From the NCBI RefSeq assembly GCF_028769735.1, contig NC_088186.1:5046001-5110000 (forward strand): 64,000 bases of DNA, written 5' to 3'. Below are positions 45,959 to 59,307 of this stretch, in pieces. A model generated the notes under the pieces. The model was not told the DNA's origin and made no database searches. It saw nothing but the letters and a program-made list of their open reading frames with translations. Numbering within the stretch: position 1 is the first letter of the stretch; every line of letters begins with the position of its first letter. Source of the DNA: Zonotrichia leucophrys gambelii. Its lineage: Eukaryota > Chordata > Aves > Passeriformes > Passerellidae. Both the position numbers and the translations under genes were made by a program.

Positions 45959-46795
45959 GTAAGTGGCAAATTCCTGAGATGTGACATTTAAAGTCATTTA
46001 TATATTGTTTTCAAAGAGATGGTTCCAAATGTTTTATTTGGAAAACAAAAGGTATATGGGTAAAAGTTGTAGAAATGGGATTTTTAAAACTCTGCTGCCT
46101 TAAATACACTCACAGTCCTCAAAAAATCTGTTTTAACAGAACATTTGGCTTCTGTGGGCTCTTTGTCTATCACAAGCAGCATTTCATTTGATATAACATG
46201 AAAAGTGTGCTAAGCATTGCTGAAACTGCAGAGTCCCTAAGGGTCCTGCTCAGATATTCCACTGCCAGTTGAACAGCTTCATAATGTGTGAATAAATTGA
46301 ACAGGAGCATCTCTTGGGTCAGGTGCTGCTTCCCAAAAGTAAATATACTTGCAATTGGAATTGTCATTCACATTGGAATTGTCATTCATGTGACAAATGA
46401 AAAGTGAGGCTGAAGTACAGGAGAGGATAGAAAAGGGGTTATCAATAACCAAAAATCCTACTGGCAAATTTGTGAATCTTAGTTACTCCCCATTCATTTA
46501 CAAAAATGAAAGGGTTAAGTGTTGGAAGAGAATCATTCCATTTACTAGAGTGGAAGTGATGCTAAAAAGGAAAAATACTGAAATATGAACAGCCTGGATA
46601 ATGGAACCAAAAATGTGCCTCTGGTAACTCCCTTTTGTGAAGTTCATAAATATGGAAATGTATTCCAGTGTAAACAAGAGAGCTCTAAAATCCTGCAGTT
46701 GCTACAACAGATTGTTTTAGTGGCAGGCCTGAATTTCAGGCAGATTTTGGGATCTTTTTCTTCCCATAATGAAGGTTTCTGGTTTTTCTTGTCAG
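45959..46795 (+). other. FNBP1: FNBP1 intron 5
   Basis: An 837-bp intron, the shortest in the window, between codons 136 and 137. It holds a small 17-bp direct duplication at 46354-46388 and nothing else that I recognise. Confidence 0.88.
46354..46388. repeat. 17-bp direct duplication in intron 5
   Basis: attggaattgtcattca occurs at 46354-46370 and 46372-46388, identical, one base apart. Confidence 0.93.
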
Positions 46796-46900
46796 AGTAA
46801 AAGGAGATTTGAACGTGATTGCAAAGAAGCTGACCGAGCACAGCAGTATTTTGAGAAAATGGATGCTGACATCAATGTGACAAAAGCAGATGTTGAAAAG
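46796..46900 (+). CDS. FNBP1: FNBP1 internal coding exon 6: F-BAR residues 137-171
   Basis: A 105-nt exon of 35 whole codons, beginning [20 protein letters not shown] and ending NVTKADVEK. The acceptor ends tttttcttgtcag and the donor is gtgagc. It covers the distal part of the long F-BAR helix and the approach to the helix-helix turn. K166, within TKAD, is the residue reported to make lateral contacts between neighbouring FBP17 dimers in membrane coats. As far as I recall the human sequence, this exon is identical to it, making it the most conserved one in the window. The intron before it is the shortest here (837 bp). Read-through into intron 6 stays open for 24 more codons and stops at 46975; I see no sign that this is used. 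Confidence 0.97.
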
Positions 46901-49900
46901 GTGAGCTGGAGGGTGGAGTCTGTTTGTAAACATGGATGTGATAGGTTTATTGCCTCAATCCTCCTGCTAGGATAAACCCTGTGAGGCTTAATGCCTTCCT
47001 TGAGTCAGTCTGCTGGTTAATTAAAACCTGAGAGATCTCTGCAGACACCTTTATTTATATAAAAACACTCAACAGATACAGTCAGGTTTTTTTAGTGGGT
47101 GGTATCTCAGTTTAGAGCTGATATGGCTCTAAAGAGTTTATGCAAGCTCAGTTTTGACTAACACCACAGGTTCTGTGACAGCCAGGCTTGTGAGGGCTCC
47201 CTGAGGGCTGATTGCAGTTTCCACACATTTTCATTCCCTCTGTGATCCAGGTAGAACCAAATTTCCTCCCCTTGCAGCAGCACTTCAAAGATTTCCCAAT
47301 GTCATTTAATGCAATGAGGTATTACCAGAATTGTTTTTTGTAGTTGTAGGTTTAGACAGGACAGCTTTCCATGTGATGCAGGATCCTGGAATCCATGCTT
47401 GTCACAGATGGCACAAGGCTTTTATTTTCATTTCTCAGTTGCTGGCTGGTTGCAGAATCATTTGTGGCTTTTTTACAATGATCCCCACTCAGTGAAGCTT
47501 TTGAACTAATGCTTAATTTTAAACATCCAGTCCTGTTTCAGCACATGTGTCTGGAAATACTTTCTCTCTTTAGTTTGATTCAAAATTGGATGTGTGAAAG
47601 GATGCTTAAAGTTTAAATTTTACTGGTCCAAATCCAATACTTCTAACTTAAGGAAGCCATGAAGAGGAAGAAAATGTTTTAAATAGCTTCTGTTTTTGGA
47701 GTTACACATTTGCTCAGAAGATGCACTGATGTAGATCAGAAACACCACATTACAACATGTAAGGACAGCTTTGTCCTCCTTGAGTTTGAGTCAGACAGGC
47801 ACAAAATAGCCAGAACATTTGAAAATGTTTAGTTCTCAAAGGAAAAAAAATAAAAGAAAAGGCAACCAAAAGAGAAAGGGAAAAGTAAAAGCTGAAGCTT
47901 AAAATATGCCAAATGTTTTGTTGCTGGGACAGGAAAGGAAAGTGAATTATAGGTAAGAACTCTTTCTAGTCTGAGGTCTCCTTGTAAAATGTAGGTTTTG
48001 CTTCTCAAGAGGTCTGCTTCATTCTATTCTAAGTTACTGCAGTCCTGTGAAGATATGAAATATAAATTTCCCTTTACATCTGTGGGATCTCATGTTTCTG
48101 GTGTGCTGGGCATCAGGACATTGTGTGGCACAGAGCATCAAGGATGCTCTTGGAAATGAGGACAGTAAATCATAAACAAGCCCAGAAAATTCCCCCCAAG
48201 TGCTATTGCATATCAAAGGACAAAATACCTCTGTGGTCTTGTAATTTGCTTGGCTCTTAGTTGCAAATTCACCATGTAGATTTGATCCTTTGTTGCCTCC
48301 TGGATTTGCCAGGGCACTTGACAGATGAATGCATGTACAGATTGTTAAAGATGTAGCACCACATGTGGGTTTTTCTAACAGAGAGGGATCATCTCTGCTT
48401 TATCTCTATAAAGTGATTTTAGAATACTTCTTTCATAGATAAAATTAGGGCTTGCCCTAGATTTTTTTTTTCCAAAGCTGAGGTCATGTCAAAGGGATAC
48501 AAAGACATGACTTACTGTTTGAAATGGGGGACTGAAACTCCTTATTTCTACATCCCTTTCCTAGGGTGCCCTTTTCTGGTCAGAGTAAAAGGTGGTATAT
48601 TGGTGATATATCAATCTGAGAGTGTTAGGTAAATTCTGGGAAGCAATTTCCTACCCTGGTGCTCTTTCCCTGTCAAGTGAAGCAAGAGGCTTCCCTTTTA
48701 AATTCCTCCAGCTTTTTATTGTGTGAAATTTGTAAATTATTTATTGCAAAATGTGGCTCAGTGGTATCTTGAAAGGAAAATCTGTTAGTTATGCATGTTG
48801 GCAGCTCTCAGGAGAAGGCATTACTCCACTTTCCAGGCAGTCAACAGAGTAGATGGAGAAGGAAAAGGTTATCAAAATGAGTGGAATGTGAAATAATATT
48901 ACTGAACAGAGAGAACAGTGTTTTCCAAGTGCATGTGTTAAACTGGGTTCATCCATGTCAGGCTGTGAATAATGCCCTTTCTTTGCTCCCCCCTGCCCGT
49001 GTGACTGGGAGGCTCTTGCATAACTCCCAGTGCAGAATGGGATATTGTTCCACAGCCCTGCTGCTCTCCCTGCCTCTCTCCAGGGGATGCAGGAGCTGCT
49101 CAGCTCCAAATGAAGCAATAGGATGACTTCAACCTCCTCCTACTGCAGCACTCCTACTGCTCCTTATGGCTTGGCTGCTGCACTCCTACCCCCAAAAGCT
49201 CCCAGAAATCCACCTGGCCAGGAGAATGGGCAGTCTGGCTGTGTCTGAGCTCTTCTCTTTGGCAGAACAAGGTGCTCCTCAGGCACTGGGGCTGCTTGCC
49301 CTCATTTCTTTGGCTTGAGATTGACACCTTGGCTGCCTCAGCTTGTACCTGCCAATGTGGAGCTATTTTTTGCATCACACACGATAGAGTGGATGGCATT
49401 AATGAAATTAAAATTCTACAGTGATCACAATGACACATAGAGTCAGAAGAGAATACAGCTGCAATTTCCTAATGCTAAGCTGTGTGAGGTTCTGACATGC
49501 TCACGTCTCTTCATCTTTCAAGTCTTTGTAGCCTTTGACAACTGCAGCAGGAAATTCTGTGCCAGAGCTGCCATCTACCAGCACTTTGCCCAAAGCATTA
49601 CAAATTGGAAGCATTAAGGAACCAGAAAAGTGGCAGAGAAGCAGAATAAGAGACACTTTCCTTATTTCTCCAACACTGCCTGGCAAAGGGCCTAAAGGCA
49701 GGGCTGGATGTGGAGCCTGGGCATCATCTACCAAGGTCCACATTCTTTCTGTAGGACCAGGTATGTGGAGGGCACAGCCCTTCTCTGCCCCTTCTGTGGC
49801 CAGCATGGGCTCCATCATTGCCAGGCAGCAGCCTGGTAGCTGATCTTGGAGGGAGGAGTGTTTGGCTTTGTTTCCTCTCAGCTCCTTTTTTGGCAGTAGG

Positions 49901-52612
49901 AACACGGAGCAGAAGCTGTGCTCTCTGCCATGATCACAGTGTGCAGGAATAGAGGGAGAGTGGAGCAGGGCACCTGAGCTCCCTTCCCTGTTTGCACTGA
50001 GCCTCCAAACCCCCAGCACCCAAAACACCCAGAGATGTTTGTGTCAATACAAAATGCAGTGTAGCAAAGTCAGGGCAGGAAGCTCACAGTCTGTGAAAAT
50101 ATCCTTATAAACTAAATAAATGCTGCAACATGCTGATGCTGCTTCCAGGAAGCCTTGTAGGTATCACTGAAAGCTTTATTTCACTTGGATCACAGTGGGT
50201 TGTGTGCTTTAAAGCACTTCTCTTTCAAAAACCACAGAGGAGCTGCTTCAATTTTTTGCCCATTTGGGGAAATGATCTCTGTCGCCAGCACGGAGCCACT
50301 GTACATATAAGGCAGAGCTCTATTGTTTCTGCCCTCTCCTCAGAGCTGCAATCACTAAAAAGCTGACATCTTTATGGGATAATGTGGTACCCAGTGGTGC
50401 CTTTGTAGACTTCTTGTAATAAAATTAAAAAATCAGCCTTTTTTTAAGGGTTTTTTTTCCAGGTAAGCATTTCAGAGTCTGATTTTAAAGAGGAAGTGGC
50501 TGAGGGCAGCCATGGGAAGGGATTGCCTCTTGATTTGCTCAGCAGTTGTGGTGGGGAGAGTGGTTTGAAGTACTTGGTGTCAGGCAGGATCTGTCCCTTG
50601 GCTGAAGATAAACATGGTCAAATGTTGACCTTAGGCAATAATCTGAGATACTGAGGAATTTTAGGTGTGTTTGCCTTTGGTTTTGAAGTGGAGGAACTGA
50701 GGGAAATGGGAGTGATCTCCAGTTTAATGAAATCTCTCAGAGCTTTCCCCTGTGCTCTGCAACTTTCAGATTATGTCTGCAATATCCAAGATGTTTTGGA
50801 GACCCAGAATAGCTTCACATTTGCATAAAGCCTTAAAATAGAATATCACCATGATAGTTTTCTAGTTTGTAAATATAACTGTGGGGAGATACTGAGGTTT
50901 CATGTTTGAGGTTTCATTTTCTCTTTTCTCATACCACATTACCTGAGTGCTGAATTTCTGCACAAAGCACAAAGTCTGTCCCCCTCCTTTCCCACAGGAG
51001 ACACACTTAGCATGCCTTGGGGTAGGTGAACCATGAGCAAAGTCTGACAGAATGTAGGTGAAGAAATCCTGCTAATTGGGAACTGGGATTAGCTGATCTC
51101 CCTTGTGCTCAGCAGTGCTCTCAGGTGGGAACTGCATCTCCAGCCATGCTCTGGGACACAAACCCCTCCCCTGGGGGCTTACACATCCTTGCAATGAGGG
51201 GTGTAGGAAGTTATTTTGGGCTCTGGAGACATCTCAGGTGGGTGTTTCAGCAGTCAGGTCACAGTGAAGGCAGATGCAGTCACTGACACCCTCAAGATGA
51301 ACCTGCAGGAACTCCAGCTCAGGGCTCTGCTGTTGCCACATCCCCCTGAGGTTTGGCCAGCAAAGTCTGTCAGCAGTGAACTTCACCCTAACCCAGGTTG
51401 TGGGTGTTTGCCTTCTGCAGACTGTAGCTACTTAACAGGCCTAATTTTCCAGGAGATGCCAACTCATCTGCTCTGTGATGGTGGCACTTGGATCCCTTCC
51501 CTCTCCTGTCTATATCAAGGCACTCCATGAGTGCACCAGCACTGTAAGAAATACAGTGCCATGCAAAGGTGGTGCTGCAAGGTGGAGAGGACTGACAGTG
51601 CTTGTGTTATTAATCCTGCACTGAGTGGTCCCAGAGGCTTTGCTTTCCCATTCTCTGCTGTGAATTTGTAGACATAAAGCAGCAGCATCAAGGAAATATG
51701 CACCACCTGAAATGGTGCAGGCCTGGCCTGTGCATTTCTTGTTGGAGAGTTTGACACTGCAGAAGGTTTTCCCTGTGTGGTGGTGAGCTTTTTGTATTTT
51801 GAGTAGGCAGCTGCTTCTTTTTTGCTCCACAAATGGAACTGGCTAAATTTTTGTGTCTTTGCTCGTGATGTGCGTCAGATTTCTCATCAATTCAAATGCT
51901 GGGTAATGTGATTTAATGTTATTTCTCTTGGTTATGCAGACCCCAGTCTCCTTCCTGAACTGCTTCCTTCCTAAAGGATGATGCAGTGTGTGAACTCAGG
52001 GAGTCCCTCAGGAGAGCAATTTGCATTTCTGGAAGAGTAAGCCTTGTTTACAACCTGCCATCCCTGCCTCTCCATGCAGAGCAGCTGTTTCCCTTTTGGA
52101 ATCATGACTAATTTAAGAGGGTCGATTTCTACTCAATAGAGAGTTAATGACTCCAGCAGGAGTGTCTGGGGAACTTCATAAATCTCCATATGTACCCTAT
52201 ACATCCCCTGTGCTTGGTGATAAGAGATCAAAGAGCAGATCATGAGCCACTTTTAGTGTAAGGCAAGGAAATCCAACTGAACTTAAATTTCCTTTTAGTA
52301 ATGCTCTACGTGGCAATTTGAGTGAGTTTTGTAACAATACAACTCTTTTGGGAGGTGATTGCTGAAGAGAGGGAGAGGGAGTGTGAAGGGGAGGTTTAAG
52401 AATATCTTCTGAATTGAACAACTGCAGGTTGAATCACCAGTGCAATAGAACTGGTGTTCTAAGCTAATGCAAAGCAATTATTTCATGCTGTACAGTTGGA
52501 AAGCTTCTTTATAGTCATTCTTTTTCTGTCAAAACATTGGAATAAATCTTTTCACCTGCGTGAGAAGGCCTCAGAATTTAGCTAATTTCGTTTGTAAGCT
52601 GTTCAGTTTCAG

Positions 52613-53270
52613 TGAATCATAGAATACCAGGTTGGAAGGGAATTGAAGGATTGTCTGGCCCAGTGTTCCTTGGCAAAAGCACAGTCTAGACAAGATGGCC
52701 CCAAACCCTTTTCAGCTGAATTGTGCCCCATGTTGGGGATTCCACCATTTCCTTGGGGAGGTGATTCTAATGACTCATTGTTCTCACTGTGGAAAATCCT
52801 CTCCTGGTGTCCATTTGGGATCTCCCCAGGGGTGACTTGTTCCCATTGCCCTTTGTCTTTTCCCTGTGAGTCTCCATGCTCCCTGTATGACCCTTCAGAC
52901 CCTGGGACACAGGGATAGGTACCCTGAGCCTTCATTCTCAGGCTGACCCAAGCCAGGTCTCTCAGCCTTTCCTCACAGGACAGCTTCCCTGTGCTGGATC
53001 CTCTCTGTGGCCTTTCTGGACCTTTCCACTCTGTCCAGGTGTTCCTTTTCTAAAGTGGGGACCACTGGACACAATATTCCAGCTGTGGCCTGACAAATGC
53101 TGACAGGAGGGGGACAATGGCTTTATCTCTGCTGGCAAAGCCCTTATTGCTGCAGCTCAGCATCACCCTGGTCACTCACACTAATTCACCTCCCTGAGAG
53201 ACAAAGCTGTGTGTTTTACCCATAAAGTTGATCTTCAAGGCTAAGAATTTGTCCTGGTAACTTTTTCAAC
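52613..53270 (-). mobile_element. Longer CR1 LINE fragment, minus strand
   Basis: The + strand begins tgaatcatagaataccaggt then tggaagggaattgaaggatt, the reverse complement of a CR1 3' end. It continues with CR1-like landmarks ggacagcttccctgtgctgg, ctctctgtggcctttctgg, ggaccactggacacaatatt and ccagctgtggcctgac. About 650 bp can be followed. The right border is uncertain; a phrase near 53338-53365 (cccagtattccaagtatgag) may be a further degraded part. Confidence 0.85.
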
Positions 53271-53384
53271 CCTGACTGTCCCTTCTGTGTTGGCTGTGTT
53301 TGTAAATTCTTTCTTGGAGAGAGAGGAGTAGAACCGTGCCCAGTATTCCAAGTATGAGCTAAGCAATCTATTACCCAGGCCTGA

Positions 53385-53433
53385 AATTTCCATTATTTAT
53401 ATTCAAGAAATAATTTCCATTATTTATATTCAA
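53385..53433. repeat. 22-bp direct duplication (period 27)
   Basis: The segment aatttccattatttatattc plus two further A bases is at 53385-53406 and 53412-53433, identical, just past the right end of the long CR1 fragment. Confidence 0.93.
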
Positions 53434-54434
53434 TACCCAGATTTATACATGGCAGAGTTTAATTGCTTATGTAGTACAACTAAACAGACCTCCAGAAATC
53501 ATTTAAACATTGTGGGCCAGTGCTCCAAATACATCTTTTCTTGTTACCTCCTCCATCAAACCCACATAACCCTCCATCCACAGAGATTATCCTTCTTTTA
53601 TAATGAATTAGACTTGCTGGGTGTTTGCAGGGATTCACAGTTCAGTCATCCAGAGAGTTTGGTTATTTAGTATTCATGACATGAGAATGGCAGTGCAAGG
53701 AGAGAAACTTTTGGGTCTGAGGCACAGTTATTCCCCAGGGCCTTGGAGCAGTGTGCTGAGAGGGGCTGCTGTGCTGTTCTTCTTCATTAATTTAATCCAT
53801 CTCTGTTGTTAGAGCTTCAGCAGGACTGGGTTGTTTGGGGATATCTTTTGTTAGTGTGAGTTCCTGAATTCTGGCAGAATTGTGTGCACTGAGACTGCTC
53901 TAGATAACAATTCCTGAGATGTGGTGAGGAAGATTTTCCATCCTCTGTCAGTGGTTTGCTCATTTGTATATTATATTCGGCCAAAGGATTTCAGGGACCC
54001 ACAGAGTCTCAGATTTTTCCTCCACCTCTTCAAATGTTAAAAGAAAGGATTTTTCTTTTTGTTTCTTTCCCTGCTGTTATTTTGCACCCCCCATTCTGCT
54101 TTTTTTTTTTTTTCTTTCGGGAAAGCAAATTCCAAATCCTTTCTCTTCTTGCCAGTTCAGAGAGACCCAACTGGTTATTGCAAAATAGTAAAGAGTGGAG
54201 CTTGATTTGGAGGCTCTGTAAATCCAAGCCTGGAGCCTTGGCCCTGTTTTGGAGTCTGTGGCAGGATGCCCCCTGTCAATAATGACCCTGCCCACGCTGC
54301 CAGTGCTGCTCTTGGTGCCCAGGTCACAGGAGGGAGGGCCAGAGCCTGGAGCTGAAAATCTGGGAGCAATAGAAAGCATTCCTGAAATTGGGGAAGTGTT
54401 TCTGAGTCTGCCTTTATCATTAAGGGATTTTAAA

Positions 54435-54467
54435 GGGATTGGGTAGTTGAGGGGAGGGGGCAGGGGG
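54435..54467 (+). other. G-quadruplex-type motif, immediately before the T46 run
   Basis: Five runs of three to five G separated by spacers of three, seven, one and two bases (ggg, ggg, gggg, ggggg, ggggg) satisfy the usual G3+N1-7 pattern on the + (transcribed) strand. Three bases separate it from the T homopolymer. The motif is read directly; actual folding is not known. Confidence 0.8.

Positions 54468-54470
<3 letters not shown>

Positions 54471-54516
<46 letters not shown>
54471..54516. repeat. T homopolymer of 46 bases
   Basis: An uninterrupted run of 46 T on the + strand in intron 6. It accounts for the long lysine run of the minus-strand open frames across it. A smaller T run is at about 54101-54114. 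Confidence 0.97.
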
Positions 54517-54517
<1 letters not shown>

Positions 54518-55964
54518 TGTTTGCAATTTAGTCTGATCTTGGATTTGCCAAAGCCAGATCTGTTTTGGCAGGCAGTGGCCTGGCAGTGATGCATCTCACA
54601 TGCTGTCTGAGTTTGAAAGAAAAGAGGGGGTGCAGAATGGGAGAAAAGAAAGAAGAAAAAAAGTGACACCAAAGTTTTGACTGGAAACTCTGCCATTCTG
54701 GACAAGAGCAACTGCTGAGGAGTTGAACTGTTCCACTTAGTGTGGACCAGCTGAATACCAGCCAAAGTTTTTTTCTGCCCTTTTCAGTTATTCATATCAC
54801 TCCCACCATAACAGCCCTGAGGAGCTGCATTTTTTGTCTGTGTAAACCCAGAAGACAGTGTGTCTATTGACCCTTCTGCTGTTTCTGGAATGTGTCTCAG
54901 AAAATTGTTCTCAGCAAAATATCCTCATTCTTTTCTGTATTGGAGACCAAAATGGCAGAAAATATACTTGGTTTTTAAAAATTTCTCCTACACTTCATCA
55001 CAAGTTGCATTTCCTATCAAAGGGGGTTTGAGGGAGAAGGTAAATGGAACAATATAAATGAAAGTATTTAATTCTCTAAGAACCTTCATGTAGAGTGTAG
55101 CAGTTTGTAAAAGTTTTTTTTACACTTTCAGTGTTAACAGTGCCCATCATAAAGTGTCCATATTCCCTTTCTCTGTTCAATTTTCCTGTTCAAAGGCATC
55201 AAGTATTAGGACTGATTTAATTCACACCAATAAACAAAGCTTTACTTGTGCTGTTTGCCAGGATTATGGATAAATTCCCTCATCTGTCATTCTTTGATCT
55301 CATTCTGCTGTGCACTGATTGCTGAAGTTGCATCTTATTGATGAACTCATTGGTTTCAAGCAGGTGATAAGAAGACTCACACTAAATATATCTCTCTAAC
55401 ATGAGTTATTTCAAAGGTTTGCAGGGTTAACTTCCTTCCAAATTTTTATTTTAAAAGGGAAGGAAATACCCCCATAAATACTTAAGTCAGATTTCAGTGC
55501 ATCAGTGTCCTACCCTGGCATCTCCTTTCTGGCATCTCTGAGCTCCTGGTAGATTCATTTATCTGAACTAACTCATTGTTATTTTGGGAGTCTGGTTTCT
55601 GCAACTTAGTTAAGAAGAAAATCTGCAGGAAATGGAGTTAAAATCATCTTGAGAGAACAATGTTTGTGCTCTTCCACTACCTTAAGAAATAGATGCCACA
55701 GTGTGTGGTGACAGCTCATATGGCCTTTGAATTTAGTGTTTTTCTCCTAAGGTGGGTGTGCTGATAAGGCCTGATTTTTTAAAAAAAATATTTTTAAAAT
55801 ACTGAAGACAGCCACAGAAATCAGCACTTTGCAAGTTAACACTACTCTGCAGTTAGCTACTGTGCTGCATTCTTACCCATCAAGCAGCAAGGCTGTCTAA
55901 AGAAAGGGAAAAAGATTGAGTTTGATTCTATTTAATGGCATCTCTGCATAGATTCTGAGAGAGA

Positions 55965-56003
55965 AGCTCACCTGTAATAAACCTCACCTGCTGCAGGTGA
56001 GCT
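55965..56003. promoter_or_regulatory. Cluster of three CACCTG E-boxes, two in a 9+1+9 palindrome
   Basis: CACCTG occurs at 55969-55974 and 55985-55990, and its reverse complement CAGGTG at 55994-55999. The last two lie in a perfect inverted repeat (ctcacctgc, t, gcaggtgag; 55983-56001). CACCTG pairs are the sites used by ZEB and Snail-type repressors. The right arm also resembles a splice donor (CAG|gtgagc). Regulatory use is inferred only. Confidence 0.35.
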
Positions 56004-59000
56004 GGTACTGCTTCAGTCTGTCAGAGCTGCTCTCCTTTCCCTGGAGTGTTCTCTCAGAGCTGCAGCAACACTCCCTGCTGTGGCTGCTCAGCTCTGGCTG
56101 CAGGTGCAGAAAAACCCAAAGTTTCCCTGTCTGCTCCCTGCAAGGCTGCAGGTGCTGTTGTGCATTTTGGGAGAACTTTTCTGGATGAGACCAGCACTGA
56201 CATTTGTGACCTTTTGGTTTTGGTGCTGCCACAAGAGCTCAGACAGGAGCTGCCTTAACAAACCCAGACTTTGGGGGAGGAACAATGCCTGTATGCACTG
56301 TGCAGGTTGATTTTGGGGTAAAAAACTGTTACAAAGGTATGTTTGGGATGGGAGATGTGTGAAATCTGTGCATCTTTTGCAGTGCCAGACATTTGGAAGC
56401 AGAACACTGCTGTTCTCCCCACAAAGCCCTCAGGTGTACATACCCCTTTTGCTTTTCTGCAGTGCTGAAAGGTGACCTCATTCTTTTTTCCTTTGAAGAG
56501 GGGAATTTTTGCTGCATTCAGAGCCCCTGGCTCTGACATCCCTTACAACTGAGCAATCTGTCAGCCTGGAGAGGTGGATTGTGTTTCACATATGGGGCTG
56601 GAAACTGAGCTCTTGTTCACTCATCCCTGCCCAGTTAAAGGAGAGAATGTGATGACTGAAAGCTGCATCCCAGTATTGTTCTGTATCTGAAGTCACTGTC
56701 TGGTTTTCCAGACCCCAATTATTCCAAAGCCTTTCCTCCTGGAAATACTGTTCAGAGCAAATCTTTTAGCATTAACTCTAAGAAGCCCCTAAAAAACTTT
56801 CTCTGAAGCTGTTTGCTTGCTTAAGTGAGCAGCAAAGAAGCAAAACTTCATTTTCTGTAAAGCCCAGCTATAAATTACTCCTGAAATAGCTCCTGTGACT
56901 CTCTGCAGTTCTGGGCTACTGCATCCATTACTCTGAATGTGAAACTTAACATCATTGACTTGTTTTTATCATTCTGTGCTTCAACAGAGTGCAGGAGTCT
57001 CACTACAAGGTACAATTCTGGTAATGCTGGAAGTGATGATGTTAGAGGAAGTGACATACTGAAATGAAGTAATAAAAAATTCAAGATTTTAAAGAAATCT
57101 ATTTATTTTCAGATCCAAATACCTCATTGGAAAGATATTTAAACAGTTTGAAGCTTGCCAAATGCATTAAATGGCCAAGAGAAACAAAGCATCACTAGGA
57201 CTCTCATACAAAAAGTTCTGGGTTTGGAATGCACCCAATTTTATTTACTCATCTGCTGCCCCCTCTTATTTGGGGCCAGTTAAGATAATTTTGGAAACTG
57301 AGTGTCTACTCTTGTATACATTTAGCTCAGAGTTACTTTGTCATATCCAGCCAAAGAGTTTGAAAATGAACTCTGATGGCTTTAATGCTTGCTGGGTCTG
57401 CCTGGAAATGTGTAATAATGGATTTCTTGTTTTTCTGCTTCAACAATAGAGTCAAGGGACAAATTCCTGAGCTGCATTATTTAAAATTATTTTTAAAAAA
57501 AGAAAGGGAGAGACAGCTGTATGAGTGGGAGTGGGGCTGGTGTAAAGTCAGCTCAGACAATGGGTTCCTCTTAGGTAGATGAGGAGAAAGGGCCTCACAA
57601 ATGGATATTGATCTGCAGCAGCTGGGATGTGAGGAAGGGGTTGGGAGATGAGTGTGAACCTCTCTTACAGCTGCTGCCTTTCCATGGCTTTGTTTTCCTG
57701 GTAAATTTGTATTTGTGGCACAAGGATATATTGTTTTCCACTTGTATTTAATGTAGCTGCATGTGAGTATGTGGATGGTAAAGTTTAATAAACTTTATAG
57801 CACTTGGGCAGGGAAATGATTGATGTGGCTTTGTGGAATTTGATTGCAGGATGGGAATTTTCTGGAATTAGACACTCATCCTTTGGACAGTTAAAACTCC
57901 TGGGAACAGGCAAAGTTGAATATATGTCTTTTATTGGATTCACTTATTTGGTTATAATCACATTCTTCTCCATTTGATGCTACTGCTTCATCTCCTGTGA
58001 TGCACTTAGTGCCCAGTATCTCCTCATTCTGTTTGAATTATTTCTGGAGAAAGAATGTGAAGGGGATCTGAGAAATTCCTACAACTGACTGCAGAAGCAA
58101 TATCTGAATTGATGTGAAATAAATTATTAGGTGAGATGTACAAACCTGACAAATGTGGAGGAAGGCTACTTCTTTACAAACTGAGATTTGAAACCTCCTG
58201 GCAGAATTTGTTGATTACAAAAACGTTCCATGATTTGGTATTCCATGGATTTCTTGTCAGGAAACTATTGTCTGCTTGGAACAGTTCAAAGAACAACCCT
58301 GTTCTGAACTGGTTTTAATGGGAACCCACTTAAAATATGCTAAAATTATTTGTTATGTTTTGTCCCCTGAAACGTGGTTTTTTAAAGCAGCATTTCTCTG
58401 CCTTGTCTGAAGGAATTATTCAGAAATTCAGCAGCAGAGCTCCAGCAGAGAGGGGGAGCTTCAGTGTGGGGAAGGCATAGGGAATTTTGGAAGAGAAGAG
58501 AGGGAAGAGCTGCTGTGTGAAGGCCAAAGGCAGGGAAGGAAAAGGCATCTAAAGCAAACAGATGGGAGAGGCAGTAAGGGAAGAATATTGGGCAGTGAAA
58601 CAGATAACAGAAGGCCTTGGGAACAGAACTGTAAGGGGAGGAATCTGAAAACATGGAAGGGTCACTTGGGGACAGATTATTCTAGGGAAAGAAGTGAGAT
58701 TAATTGCCCAGTGCTCTGCTATGTTGGGTAGCAAAGCAAATCATCTGTGTGGGTAAAAATAGGAAGGGAGGCATCTCAGCTGCTGCACAGGCTCCTCTTT
58801 CCTTGTGTGCTTCATGCCAGGGCTGTGTGAGGAGTGGAGAAAGGGCTCTGCAGGGCACACAGTTAAAGCGGTTTTGTCATGATTATGTTGGCTAAAATGA
58901 CAAAAAAACTGTTAGGTTTTTTCCCCATTTCCCTTTCCCCAGAAAACAGCAACAGGGAAGCAGCTCATTAGAGGAAAGCAGCAGGTGATACCCAGCAGGG

Positions 59001-59307
59001 CACAGGGGGAGCAAGAAATGAGTCCATGAATGTGCTGGGAAGGTGGAGGAACCAACTTGTTTTGGTGTTTGATGTGCAGTTCAAGCAGAGTTTGCTCATG
59101 GAATGCAAATGGTTCATGAAGTAGCACATTGGAACCCCAGAAAGGAGCAGCAGCACTGCCCACACTGCAGCTTGAATGTTTCACACAAGAGGAGTCAACC
59201 AAAAGCTGCTGTACTCATAATGTTCCTGGATAGTAAGATGAGGAGTACCACAGTGCAATTGCTTTCCATGTAGCCTAAATTATAAATTTCTTTTGGTATT
59301 TCCTCAG

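Larger units (their letters stand above)
46901..59307 (+). other. FNBP1: FNBP1 intron 6
   Basis: A 12407-bp intron between codons 171 and 172, with a gtgagc donor. It holds the longest CR1 fragment (52.6-53.3 kb), a 22-bp direct duplication (53.4 kb), the T46 homopolymer with a G-rich stretch before it (54.4 kb), and a cluster of CACCTG E-boxes around 55.98 kb. The 175-codon open frame at 49501-50028 (-) shows no recognisable domain and is taken as chance. Confidence 0.85.

Noticed and set aside
49501..50028. 175-codon open frame on the minus strand in intron 6
   Set aside because: The product resembles no family I know, and the frame has no promoter, splice or repeat context supporting a gene.
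54077..54526. 149-codon minus-strand frame with a long lysine run
   Set aside because: The lysines come from the T46 homopolymer; the remainder is unrecognisable.
54449..54640. T46 as the poly-A tail of a minus-strand processed retrocopy
   Set aside because: No convincing target-site duplication (gggggtga on the left is only loosely matched near 54625) and no recognisable gene sequence to its right.
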